Shown: in pieces, positions 7,298 through 15,604 of the stretch
Layout: every line of letters starts with the position of its first letter
Position numbering within the stretch: the first letter of the stretch is position 1
NCBI GenBank assembly: GCA_036702865.1
Contig: DATNQD010000059.1
Location: forward strand, 372,001 to 436,000
Direction of reading: 5' to 3'
Source: Trichocoleus sp.
GTDB lineage: Bacteria; Cyanobacteriota; Cyanobacteriia; Elainellales; Elainellaceae
DNA length: 64,000 nt
Translations under genes and position numbers: made by a program
The notes under the pieces: model-generated
Databases searched by the model: none
What the model was told of the DNA's origin: nothing
Seen by the model: only the letters and a program-made list of their open reading frames with translations

Positions 7298-8752
7298 ATG
7301 GATGTTCAAACGCCAGATTGGGTGAAGCACGCCGTTTTTTATCAAATTTTTCCCGATCGCTTTGCGAAAGGCGGCAAGCCGGAAGATTTGAGCTTGGCAG
7401 AAATTCAGTTTGAGGGATGGGAAGCTGCGCCAACGCTCCAGGGTTATAAAGGCGGCAATCTTTGGGGCGTGATCGAGAAATTAGATTATCTGCAAAACCT
7501 GGGCATTACTGCAATCTACTTTACGCCAATCTTTCAGTCTGCCAGCAACCACCGTTATCACACCCACGATTACTATCAGGTTGACCCAATCCTGGGTGGC
7601 AATCCTGCTTTCTTTCAACTTTTGGAAGCTGCCCATCAGCGCAATATCAAAGTTGTTTTAGATGGCGTTTTTAACCATGCCAGTCGTGGCTTTTTCTATT
7701 TTCACGACATTCTGGAAAACGGACCTTATTCACCCTGGTTAGATTGGTTCAAAATTGAAGGCTGGCCCCTTTCTGCTTATAACGGAGAACTGCCAGCGAA
7801 TTATGTAGGCTGGGCGGGTAACCGGGCTTTACCAGAGTTCAATCACGCCAATGCTCAGGTGCGTGAATACATCATGCAGATTGCTGAGTTTTGGGTGAGA
7901 GCAGGCATTGATGGCTGGCGCTTAGATGTACCCTTCTGTATTCAGGTTCCGGGCTTCTGGGAGGAGTTTCGCGATCGAGTCAAGGCGGTGAATCCGGAGG
8001 CTTACATTGTGGGAGAAGTCTGGACGGATGCGCGGCAATGGCTCGAAGGTGACCAGTTTGATGGCGTGATGAATTACCTGTTTACAGGACCAACGATCGC
8101 ATTTGCAGCGGGCGATCGAATCATGCCCGAATATGCTGAAGATCGCAGCTATGAACCCTACCCGCCGATCGATGCCACCAGCTATGCCACGAAAATGCAA
8201 CGCTTGCTGAAGCTCTATCCCTGGGAAATTCAGTTAGCGCAGCTCAACCTGCTTGCTAGCCATGATACGGCGCGGTTGCTGACGATGGCAGGAGAGGATC
8301 AAGCGAGTGTAGAACTGGCAATGCTGCTGCTGTTTACCTTTCCGGGCGCACCCAGTATTTATTACGGTGACGAAGTAGGCTTAGTTGGCGGACTCGATCC
8401 AGATTCGCGACGCAGTTTTCCACCAGAGGAGCAGTGGAACCGGGAACTACTGACCTGCCATCAGCAGCTAATTTCGCTCCGTCATGCGCATCCTGCGCTA
8501 CGAACTGGAAACTATCAGATTCTAGGGGCAGAAGATATGGTTTATGCCTTTGCTCGGATTGGTTCTGGTGAAGTGCTGGTGGTGGCAGTCAATGCTGGAC
8601 GGTCTGATGCTCAGATCAATTTAGCGGGTGCTGCAAATCAACTGCCTGCCCAACCGAATCAACTCCTCTATGGCAAAGGAGAACATCACTGGACAGGGGA
8701 CACATTGTTACTGGAGCTTCCAGCCCGATCGGGTATAGTGTTGGGCAGTTGA
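7298..8752 (+). CDS. Glycoside hydrolase family 13 alpha-amylase-type enzyme
   Basis: This 484-residue enzyme has the GH13 catalytic set: nucleophile Asp210 in GWRLDVPF, acid/base Glu240 in VGEVWTDA and transition-state Asp323 in ASHDTARLL, plus DGVFNHASR near 122-130. The absence of a signal peptide points to a cytosolic enzyme acting on maltodextrins or glycogen fragments. The sequence begins WVKHAVFYQIFPDRF, as in neopullulanase/cyclomaltodextrinase relatives, but lacks their N-terminal carbohydrate-binding domain. I chose ATG 7298; a TTG five codons upstream is possible. The last 67 bp overlap the 3' end of the convergent pentapeptide gene. Confidence 0.93.
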   Translation: MDVQTPDWVKHAVFYQIFPDRFAKGGKPEDLSLAEIQFEGWEAAPTLQGYKGGNLWGVIEKLDYLQNLGITAIYFTPIFQSASNHRYHTHDYYQVDPILGGNPAFFQLLEAAHQRNIKVVLDGVFNHASRGFFYFHDILENGPYSPWLDWFKIEGWPLSAYNGELPANYVGWAGNRALPEFNHANAQVREYIMQIAEFWVRAGIDGWRLDVPFCIQVPGFWEEFRDRVKAVNPEAYIVGEVWTDARQWLEGDQFDGVMNYLFTGPTIAFAAGDRIMPEYAEDRSYEPYPPIDATSYATKMQRLLKLYPWEIQLAQLNLLASHDTARLLTMAGEDQASVELAMLLLFTFPGAPSIYYGDEVGLVGGLDPDSRRSFPPEEQWNRELLTCHQQLISLRHAHPALRTGNYQILGAEDMVYAFARIGSGEVLVVAVNAGRSDAQINLAGAANQLPAQPNQLLYGKGEHHWTGDTLLLELPARSGIVLGS

Positions 8753-9429
8753 GAGATCAGAGGATCTGGAGAGACGAGGGCAGGTTGCTGAGCGATCGAG
8801 CCATCGGGCATCGTGGTGTTGATCAGGATTGCACCTTCCAAATCAGCGTCTTGCAGGTCGGCTCCTTGTAGGTTGGCATGGCTTAAGTCAGCATTTTTGA
8901 GAATTGCGCCGCGCAGATCGGCATGGCTCAGGTTGGCGTCGCTTAAATTTGCCTGTTCTAAATTGGCAGCACTCAAATCTGCGTTGTCTAAGTTTGCGTT
9001 GGTTAAATCGGCATCAGCGAGGATGGCACGATTGAGCGAAGCATAGCGGAGGTTGGCTTGCTTCAAATAGGCAGCCCTCAAGTCAGCACTGATTCCCTTT
9101 GCCCGACTCAAAAATGCTGATTGCAGGTTTGCATAACGTAGCGAAGCATGACTCAAATTCGCTCGTTCTAGGTCTGCGCCGCTCAGATCGGCTTCGTTCA
9201 AGTTCGCATGACTCAAATTGATATCTCGCATTTGGCTATGAATCAGCGATGCGCCGCTCAAATCCGCTTCGGCGAACTGAGATTCATGGAGACGCGATCG
9301 ACATAAATTTGCGCCGATTAAGCAAGCCCCAGTCAAGTCAAGCTTTGAGAGATCAATCCCGGCAAGATTGGCATTCTGGGGAACCGCAATCAGAGCAGTA
9401 ATAATCTGCTGTCGGGTCAGTTCAGCCAT
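8686..9429 (-). CDS. Pentapeptide-repeat protein
   Basis: About residues 20-210 of this 247-residue protein are an almost unbroken run of A(D/N)Lxx pentapeptides, for example ADLSGASLIHSQMRDINLSH and NADLSHANLQGADLQDADL. Such runs fold as a right-handed quadrilateral beta-helix. The run is briefly interrupted by LSRAKGISADLRAA. No signal peptide or membrane segment is visible, so it is probably cytosolic. Cyanobacteria encode many such proteins and their functions are mostly unknown. The final 22 codons, a non-repeat tail, overlap the end of the convergent amylase gene, so its stop may be a recent extension. Confidence 0.92.
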   Translation of the reverse strand: MAELTRQQIITALIAVPQNANLAGIDLSKLDLTGACLIGANLCRSRLHESQFAEADLSGASLIHSQMRDINLSHANLNEADLSGADLERANLSHASLRYANLQSAFLSRAKGISADLRAAYLKQANLRYASLNRAILADADLTNANLDNADLSAANLEQANLSDANLSHADLRGAILKNADLSHANLQGADLQDADLEGAILINTTMPDGSIAQQPALVSPDPLISQLPNTIPDRAGSSSNNVSPVQ

Positions 9430-9500
9430 AGGGTTTTATCACTTTGATGTCACCTGATGTTCGCGAATCTTCAGCCGATCGTGACGAAATCAATGCTCGC

Positions 9501-10163
9501 TTAACCCGCAACCTCTTTTGAAGCCTCCGGCAGCAGCGTCATAATTTCTCGAAAGAGCAGATCAAATTCCTCTGCCGCTTCCACTGAAGCTTTGCCCAAC
9601 AGTTCCCAAACGGTTGCCGACTGCCCAAATGTATCCGCGATCGCCTGCCGCTGATGAACTGCCGTATTTAGAATTGGAACTCCCATATTCTCAAGAGCCG
9701 CCATTGCTTCATCCTTGAGTCTTGTGCCTTTGACTGCTCGCGACAGAAAAACGGCTGCCTGAGGAATTCCCTTACGAGCTGCCTGTGCTTGTCGAATTAA
9801 AGAAACCGCATCCGAAGCAGAGCGTAGATCAACGCCTGTAGGCTGGCAGGGAATAATGGCGAGATCAGTCTGAAACACGATCGCTTTGGTCGCATCTGAT
9901 AATCCGGCTGGACCATCGACCACCACATAATCATACTGAGCCGCCAGTTTAGGAATTCGCTTCAGCAAGTCTGCTGATTGTTGCACCACTTCGCAGGGAA
10001 TCGGATCTTCCAGCGACTCCAGCCAGATAGAACTCGATCGCTGAGCATCTGCATCAACCAAAACAACTTTCTGCTGCCGATGCAGCAACCAATAGGCAAA
10101 ATGCACAGCGGTTGTAGATTTCGAGCATCCTCCCTTCTGGTTCACAAATGCCACAATTGACAT
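9501..10163 (-). CDS. ParA/MinD-family ATPase
   Basis: The deviant Walker A motif KGGCSKST spans residues 10-17, with both the signature lysine (Lys10) and the P-loop lysine. It is followed by the Walker A' strand VVLVDADAQRSSSIWL and the switch II region DYVVVDGPAGLSD. At 220 residues with no extra DNA-binding domain, it is a small orphan ParA. No parB or centromere-like repeat is adjacent, so it may position a protein cargo rather than segregate DNA; that is inference. It lies about 70 bp downstream of no gene on its strand and is probably monocistronic. Confidence 0.92.
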   Translation of the reverse strand: MSIVAFVNQKGGCSKSTTAVHFAYWLLHRQQKVVLVDADAQRSSSIWLESLEDPIPCEVVQQSADLLKRIPKLAAQYDYVVVDGPAGLSDATKAIVFQTDLAIIPCQPTGVDLRSASDAVSLIRQAQAARKGIPQAAVFLSRAVKGTRLKDEAMAALENMGVPILNTAVHQRQAIADTFGQSATVWELLGKASVEAAEEFDLLFREIMTLLPEASKEVAG

Positions 10164-10339
10164 ACTGCCTCACTACCTCAAGTGCTGACCTGCCAAAAAG
10201 TTAAGCAATCCTAACTGTACTTCATCTATTCGCTAATTTTCGCTACATGATTCTCTCATGCTGCATGATGCCACTCGATGGATCTGAGAACTTTTTGCGA
10301 TAGCAGCGTCACATGATCGTCACATAGGTTGATTAAAGT

Positions 10340-10403
10340 AATCGACGTGATGCTAACTCATCTGCTTGTGGCAGGGTTTAACCTCCTTCTGGGAGGTTTT
10401 TTA
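10340..10403 (+). ncRNA. Candidate small RNA ending in a strong terminator
   Basis: A perfect terminator (10380-10403) stands on the plus strand with no plus-strand coding gene before it; the adjacent parA reads the other way. A TAAAGT that could act as a -10 box lies at about 10334-10339, giving an RNA of about 55-60 nt with a short unpaired segment (ACTCATCTGCTTGTGGCAGG) before the hairpin. The size, the single-stranded C/U/G-rich stretch and the terminator resemble cyanobacterial Yfr-type sRNAs, but I cannot confirm membership in any named family. Confidence 0.4.
10380..10403 (+). terminator. Rho-independent terminator without an upstream coding gene
   Basis: Seven-base-pair stem AACCTCC/GGAGGTT with a TTCTG loop, followed by a T run ending TTTTTTA. 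It points rightwards in a 390-bp region where no plus-strand ORF ends. Confidence 0.85.
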
Positions 10404-10553
10404 TTGGCAATTTTAAGGCTGCTTTAAAGCCAAGCAACAAAAAATGCAACCCCTCCTGAGAGAAGCCGCAAAAGTCAAAGAATGAATGAGTAGTTAACCT
10501 TTTACAGTTAACCTTCTATGATTAATCTTGGTTAAGGTTAGTCGCATTAATAA

Positions 10554-10626
10554 CGAGCATGGAGGGACTCGAACCCCCGACCCTCAGAACCGGAATCTGA
10601 TGCTCTATCCACTGAGCTACATGCCC
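10554..10626 (-). tRNA. tRNA-Arg (anticodon CCG)
   Basis: The 73-nt minus-strand sequence folds as a full cloverleaf: acceptor GGGCATG/CATGCTC with one G-T pair, D stem GCTC/GAGC, anticodon stem TCAGA/TCTGA with loop TTCCGGT, and T arm with loop TTCGAGT. Anticodon CCG reads CGG arginine codons. The discriminator is G73, and CCA is not encoded. It lies 38 bp from the divergent phosphatase gene. Confidence 0.96.
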
Positions 10627-10664
10627 TTATCGGTCATCTGCGAGTATAGCACTTTTTATCACTC

Positions 10665-11165
10665 ATGACTCACTCACCTTATCGGCTTTTGTTTGTTTGT
10701 CTGGGCAATATCTGTCGATCGCCCTCTGCCGAGAACATTATGAATCACCTGATTGAGCAGCGACATCTGCAAGATCAAATTGTTTGTGACTCTGCCGGAA
10801 CCTCTAGCTACCACATTGGCAGTCCACCCGATCGCCGTATGACTGCTGCTGCCAAGACACGAGGAATTGCCTTAAAAGGACAAGCTCGTCAGTTTGAGCA
10901 TTGTGATTTTGAAGCGTTTGATTTGATCTTGGCAATGGACAAAGATAATTTCGCCAGTTTGGCTGCACTGGATACCCAAATGCAGTATCGCCATAAGATC
11001 AAGCTGATGTGTGAGTTTTGCCGCGAGTATAACGATCGAGAAGTACCTGATCCTTACTATGGTGGCGAAGCAGGCTTTAACTATGTGATTGATTTGCTCC
11101 TGGATGCCTGTGAGGGTCTGCTGGATTATGTCGTGCAGCAGCAGGTCGTTAGCAATCCGTCATGA
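10665..11165 (+). CDS. Low-molecular-weight protein-tyrosine phosphatase
   Basis: The P-loop VCLGNICRSP places the nucleophile at Cys12 and the phosphate-binding Arg at Arg18. The general acid is Asp129 in the EVPDPYYGG motif, the standard LMW-PTP pair. The 166-residue length is typical. Such enzymes remove phosphate from tyrosine kinases and sugar enzymes, often in exopolysaccharide control, and ArsC-type arsenate reductases share the fold. The DPYYGG motif favours a true phosphatase. It begins 39 bp from the tRNA-Arg gene, transcribed the other way; a weak hairpin follows at 11205-11221. Confidence 0.93.
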   Translation: MTHSPYRLLFVCLGNICRSPSAENIMNHLIEQRHLQDQIVCDSAGTSSYHIGSPPDRRMTAAAKTRGIALKGQARQFEHCDFEAFDLILAMDKDNFASLAALDTQMQYRHKIKLMCEFCREYNDREVPDPYYGGEAGFNYVIDLLLDACEGLLDYVVQQQVVSNPS

Positions 11166-11204
11166 TAGTGAGCGATCGTCTGGGGATTTCTCAAAAACAA
11201 AACT

Positions 11205-11221
11205 CCTGCAAGGGCAGGTTT
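11205..11221 (+). terminator. Possible weak terminator after the phosphatase gene
   Basis: A 5-bp stem CCTGC/GCAGG with an AAGG loop is followed by only TTTA. Position and direction fit, but the T run is short. Confidence 0.3.
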
Positions 11222-11306
11222 AGCTATCCAGTTGCCAATTCAATGCAAAGAATACTTTTGCAAAACAGACTCTAATTTGGGAGTATTTCTTTCGTCAAAA
11301 GTTTTC

Positions 11307-11924
11307 TTAGAGCTGCTTCGATCGGCGCTGGCGAATGATCCAGACAATTGCCGCAATCACTACTAGCACCAGCACAATTTTTGAGACGGGGGCAAGGTAC
11401 TGATCAACGACATCATAGTGTTCACCAAGCTTGTAGCCCGCGATCGTCAAAAAACCAACCCAGGCAGTGGTGCCCAGAGTGGAATAGATCAAAAACTGGG
11501 GCATCGGCATGTGGCTAAAGCCCGCTGGGAGAGAAATAAGTGTCCGAATGCCGGGAACCAATCGCCCAAAGAAAACAGCTTTCTTTCCATGTCGATAAAA
11601 CCAGCGTTGAGACTTATCAATTTCTTCGCTGGAAATGCCCAACCATTTGCCGTGCTTGTCGATCCAGCGCTTGATGCGGTTTTCGCCCAAGAGCTTACCG
11701 AGGTAGTACCAGGGAAACGCTCCCAGGATTGTCCCCAATACTCCCGCAACGATCGCTGGCACAAGCTGCATTTTGCCTTGAGCAACAGTAAACCCTGCCA
11801 GTGGCATGATCAACTCCGAGGGAATGGGCGGAAACAAATTTTCCAGAAACATGAGTAAGCCAATTCCCAGGTAGCCAAGGGATTCCATCGTGCGGATTGC
11901 CCATTCTGCGATCGCGTCTGTCAT
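11307..11924 (-). CDS. DedA-family membrane protein
   Basis: This 205-residue protein has the two DedA signatures: the N-terminal ENLFPPIPSELIMPLAG re-entrant segment (about residues 28-44) and the FFGRLVPGIRTLISLPAGFS motif (about residues 117-136). Both carry the conserved Glu/Arg residues, and several membrane helices surround them. DedA proteins (DUF368/VTT superfamily) move polar lipids such as undecaprenyl phosphate or phosphatidylethanolamine across membranes and support proton-motive force; the substrate here is unknown. AGAGGAAC upstream of ATG 11924 is a good ribosome site. It is downstream of ahcY on the same strand after a 141-bp gap. Confidence 0.93.
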   Translation of the reverse strand: MTDAIAEWAIRTMESLGYLGIGLLMFLENLFPPIPSELIMPLAGFTVAQGKMQLVPAIVAGVLGTILGAFPWYYLGKLLGENRIKRWIDKHGKWLGISSEEIDKSQRWFYRHGKKAVFFGRLVPGIRTLISLPAGFSHMPMPQFLIYSTLGTTAWVGFLTIAGYKLGEHYDVVDQYLAPVSKIVLVLVVIAAIVWIIRQRRSKQL

Positions 11925-12065
11925 AAACAGGGTTCCTCTTTGTGGATGTACGATGAGTGCTGATACGGAAGCTAGGACAAAAAAAGGGATAAGTGTAGGG
12001 ATGGAGTGTTTAACTTCTCCTCATTCCTAACCCTTAGCCCCTGAAGGTTTAGCCTAATTTTGGTA

Positions 12066-13355
<1,290 letters not shown>

Positions 13356-13489
13356 TTACAATGAAAATCTTCCTAACTAGCTTAACCGAAACCTGAAGGT
13401 GAATCGGAAGAGGTAGATATTTTGATGGATATTTTCATACAGTAGTCAATCATTTGCCTCAAAATGTTGTATTTCAGATTCGTTTCATC

Positions 13490-13924
13490 TCAATGCTTTA
13501 TGCCTTGCTGCTTTAAGGTTGCCAAATCTTGCTTAACACGATCGAACCCAGCGGGATGACCCTGCTCTAGATACTGCTCTCCGGCTTGCAGCAAATCACT
13601 CACTGCCTGGTCAGCTTGACGGAGATTCGCGCTAGATAGCCCCCGGTTGTGATACGCCTCTGCTAGTGTTGGGTGATCCTGGATTAAATGGGTAAAACGT
13701 TCGATCGCCTGCGGAAAACTGCCCTGACGATAGACATCACAGGCTTTCTGAAACTGAAGCAGCATATCTGGCTCAAGCGCAGTATCAGCCGAGAGGGCAA
13801 TGGGTTCGGCAAACAGAACTGTAAACCCACCCGACCCCTGATATGCACGCAACATCGCTCCCAAACCAATGCTGAAGATGAGGGCAATAAAGACCAGCCA
13901 AATGAGGAAGCTTGTAGTTTCCAT
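13490..13924 (-). CDS. Membrane-anchored TPR protein
   Basis: This 144-residue protein starts with one membrane helix (FLIWLVFIALIFSIGLGAML, about residues 5-24). It then has a soluble tail with about two tetratricopeptide repeats, including the FPQAIERFTHLIQDHP and AEAYHNRGLSSANLRQ signatures. TPRs bind protein partners; none is identified. It lies 48 bp downstream of the LapA-like gene on the same strand, so the two probably form an operon and both would sit in the same membrane. Its specific role is unknown. Confidence 0.85.
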   Translation of the reverse strand: METTSFLIWLVFIALIFSIGLGAMLRAYQGSGGFTVLFAEPIALSADTALEPDMLLQFQKACDVYRQGSFPQAIERFTHLIQDHPTLAEAYHNRGLSSANLRQADQAVSDLLQAGEQYLEQGHPAGFDRVKQDLATLKQQGIKH

Positions 13925-13972
13925 GATTCAGAATTAGCTTACGAATCGAAAAGACAGATCTATACAAATTTA

Positions 13973-14773
13973 TTAGGGATTACGAGACCGATCGGTTTCC
14001 CAGTCATCATCAAAATCCCAGTCATCATCATTGTTTTGAGGCGGCTCTGGGGTTGGGTCTACTGGGGTAGGGCGGTAGGGGGGAGTAATCACTCGATACT
14101 CAGCATCATAAACATCTCGTCCTCCATCCTCTGCTTCATCTTCTGAGCCGCCGTAGCGGTAGGAATAGACCGAGCCAGATTGGCTGCGTGCTGTAGGGGC
14201 TTGCGGTGCTTCAAAGTCAGTTTGTCGCGGACGATCGCTGGGTTCTGCGGTTTTGCGACGCTCCGATCGTTCTCTGCCTTCCCAGTCTTCATCTTGGCGA
14301 TCGCGAGTTTCGGTCGATCTTGCACCAGGGCGATCGATCGGCTCGGGAATATCGTCCCAGTCGTCCCATTCCTCTCTGCCACCCGCCTCCCAGTCATCCA
14401 AGTTTCGATTCGGACGGCTCGTATAACCTGTGGCTGAAGCTCCACCACGGTTTGTGGCTGATGCGTTTGTCTCGGTTGAAGAATTGCCTCTTGTCCAGCC
14501 CACGTTGCGGAACGTTTCACCAAATCCCGATCGCGTTTGTCGCGCAGTTCGACCCGGTTGGCGATTTTCTCTCACTGGACGTCCAAATTGCAGCAGCCCT
14601 GCCATCACCAGCGTTGTGAATGCTCCTGCCCCGATCGCCCCAATCACCCAAACTGCCAGCGGCAAAGCCAGGGTTTTAATCCCAAAAATGACCAGCGAAA
14701 CCGAAGCCAAATTTTGCAGAGCAAACGCCGCAAGTGCGCCTAGAATCACCAGGAGCAGAATCAGTTTCACCAT
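13973..14773 (-). CDS. LapA-like (DUF1049) membrane protein with long charged tail
   Basis: The 266-residue protein has two N-terminal membrane helices separated by a short turn. The second starts TLALPLAVWVIGAIGAGAF, the usual lipopolysaccharide-assembly-protein-A domain order. About residues 70-266 are low complexity and rich in Arg, Asp, Glu and Pro, ending with several DDDWDFDDDW-type acidic blocks; this part is probably disordered. LapA/LapB pairs in proteobacteria combine such a domain with a TPR protein, and here a TPR protein follows directly. Equivalence of function is only inference. AGGAGG precedes ATG 14773. Confidence 0.8.
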   Translation of the reverse strand: MVKLILLLVILGALAAFALQNLASVSLVIFGIKTLALPLAVWVIGAIGAGAFTTLVMAGLLQFGRPVRENRQPGRTARQTRSGFGETFRNVGWTRGNSSTETNASATNRGGASATGYTSRPNRNLDDWEAGGREEWDDWDDIPEPIDRPGARSTETRDRQDEDWEGRERSERRKTAEPSDRPRQTDFEAPQAPTARSQSGSVYSYRYGGSEDEAEDGGRDVYDAEYRVITPPYRPTPVDPTPEPPQNNDDDWDFDDDWETDRSRNP

Positions 14774-14811
14774 AAAGCCTCCTTAGTCACTGATACCTGT
14801 CATTTGCCTCC

Positions 14812-15447
14812 TCAGGATTCCTCACCCAAGTGTCCTTCCCATCGCTTGAGGGGCACACAGTCAATGCCAAACTGATCTAAAGTGCGAGCGACAACGAAAT
14901 CAACGAGGTCTTCGATCGATTGCGGATTGTGATACCAGGCAGGAATAGCGGGGACAATTTTTGCGCCAGCTTCAGCCAGTGCAGTCAAGTTTCGCAGATG
15001 GATCAAGCTAAATGGGGTTTCGCGAGGGACTACCACCAGTTTACGTCCTTCCTTGAGTTGTACGTCTGCGGCACGTTCCAACAAATCAGAACTTAGCCCA
15101 TTTGCCAGCTTTGCGACTGTACTCATGCTACAAGGCATAACCACCATGCCGATCGTCCGAAACGAGCCACTAGCAATATTTGCTCCCACATCTCCCCAAG
15201 GATGACAGCGCAACTTGCCACCACTCTCAACGCCTGCCTGCTGTCGCCAAAACTGTTCTTGCTGCAAAGGTTCAACGGGCATGCGAATCTGATTTTCTGC
15301 CTGCCAAACCATGTAGGTAGACTTAGAAGCAACCAGTTCGATCGCATAGTCTGCCTGCATCAAAAACTTTAGGGCACGCACGGCATAAATCAAGCCAGAT
15401 GCTCCGGTGATGCCCAGGATAAGCGGAAGAGAAGTGTTGGAAGTCAC
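14812..15447 (-). CDS. ubiX: Flavin prenyltransferase UbiX/Pad1 family
   Basis: UbiX attaches a dimethylallyl group to reduced FMN to make the prenyl-FMN cofactor of UbiD decarboxylases, here probably for plastoquinone-type pathways. The 211-residue protein has the N-terminal GITGASGLIYAVRALKFL motif, the GSFRTIGMVVMPCSMSTVAKLANGL flavin/phosphate region and the VVVPRETPFSLIHLRNL motif. The start codon appears to be GTG at 15447; no clear Shine-Dalgarno is visible. It lies 38 bp upstream of the LapA-like gene on the same strand. The partner decarboxylase is not in the window. Confidence 0.95.
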   Translation of the reverse strand: MTSNTSLPLILGITGASGLIYAVRALKFLMQADYAIELVASKSTYMVWQAENQIRMPVEPLQQEQFWRQQAGVESGGKLRCHPWGDVGANIASGSFRTIGMVVMPCSMSTVAKLANGLSSDLLERAADVQLKEGRKLVVVPRETPFSLIHLRNLTALAEAGAKIVPAIPAWYHNPQSIEDLVDFVVARTLDQFGIDCVPLKRWEGHLGEES

Positions 15448-15604
15448 AGGGGTTATGTCGGGGGTAGGAATCAGGTTTTAGAGGATAGGGTTCAGGCAAT
15501 GAGCAACAACTGTATTACCTATATCACCCGTCGCTTTTCGTCTCCTGCTTGCGTCTCCATGTTTCCCCTTCCCCAGCTCTTTCATTCCTCATTCTCTCGT
15601 TCTT

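Noticed and set aside
9501-10163. Plasmid partition system
   Set aside because: The ParA-like gene has no parB or centromere-like repeats nearby, and the surroundings are core chromosome.
11418-11858. 146-codon plus-strand open frame
   Set aside because: Antisense to the DedA gene with no recognisable protein features.
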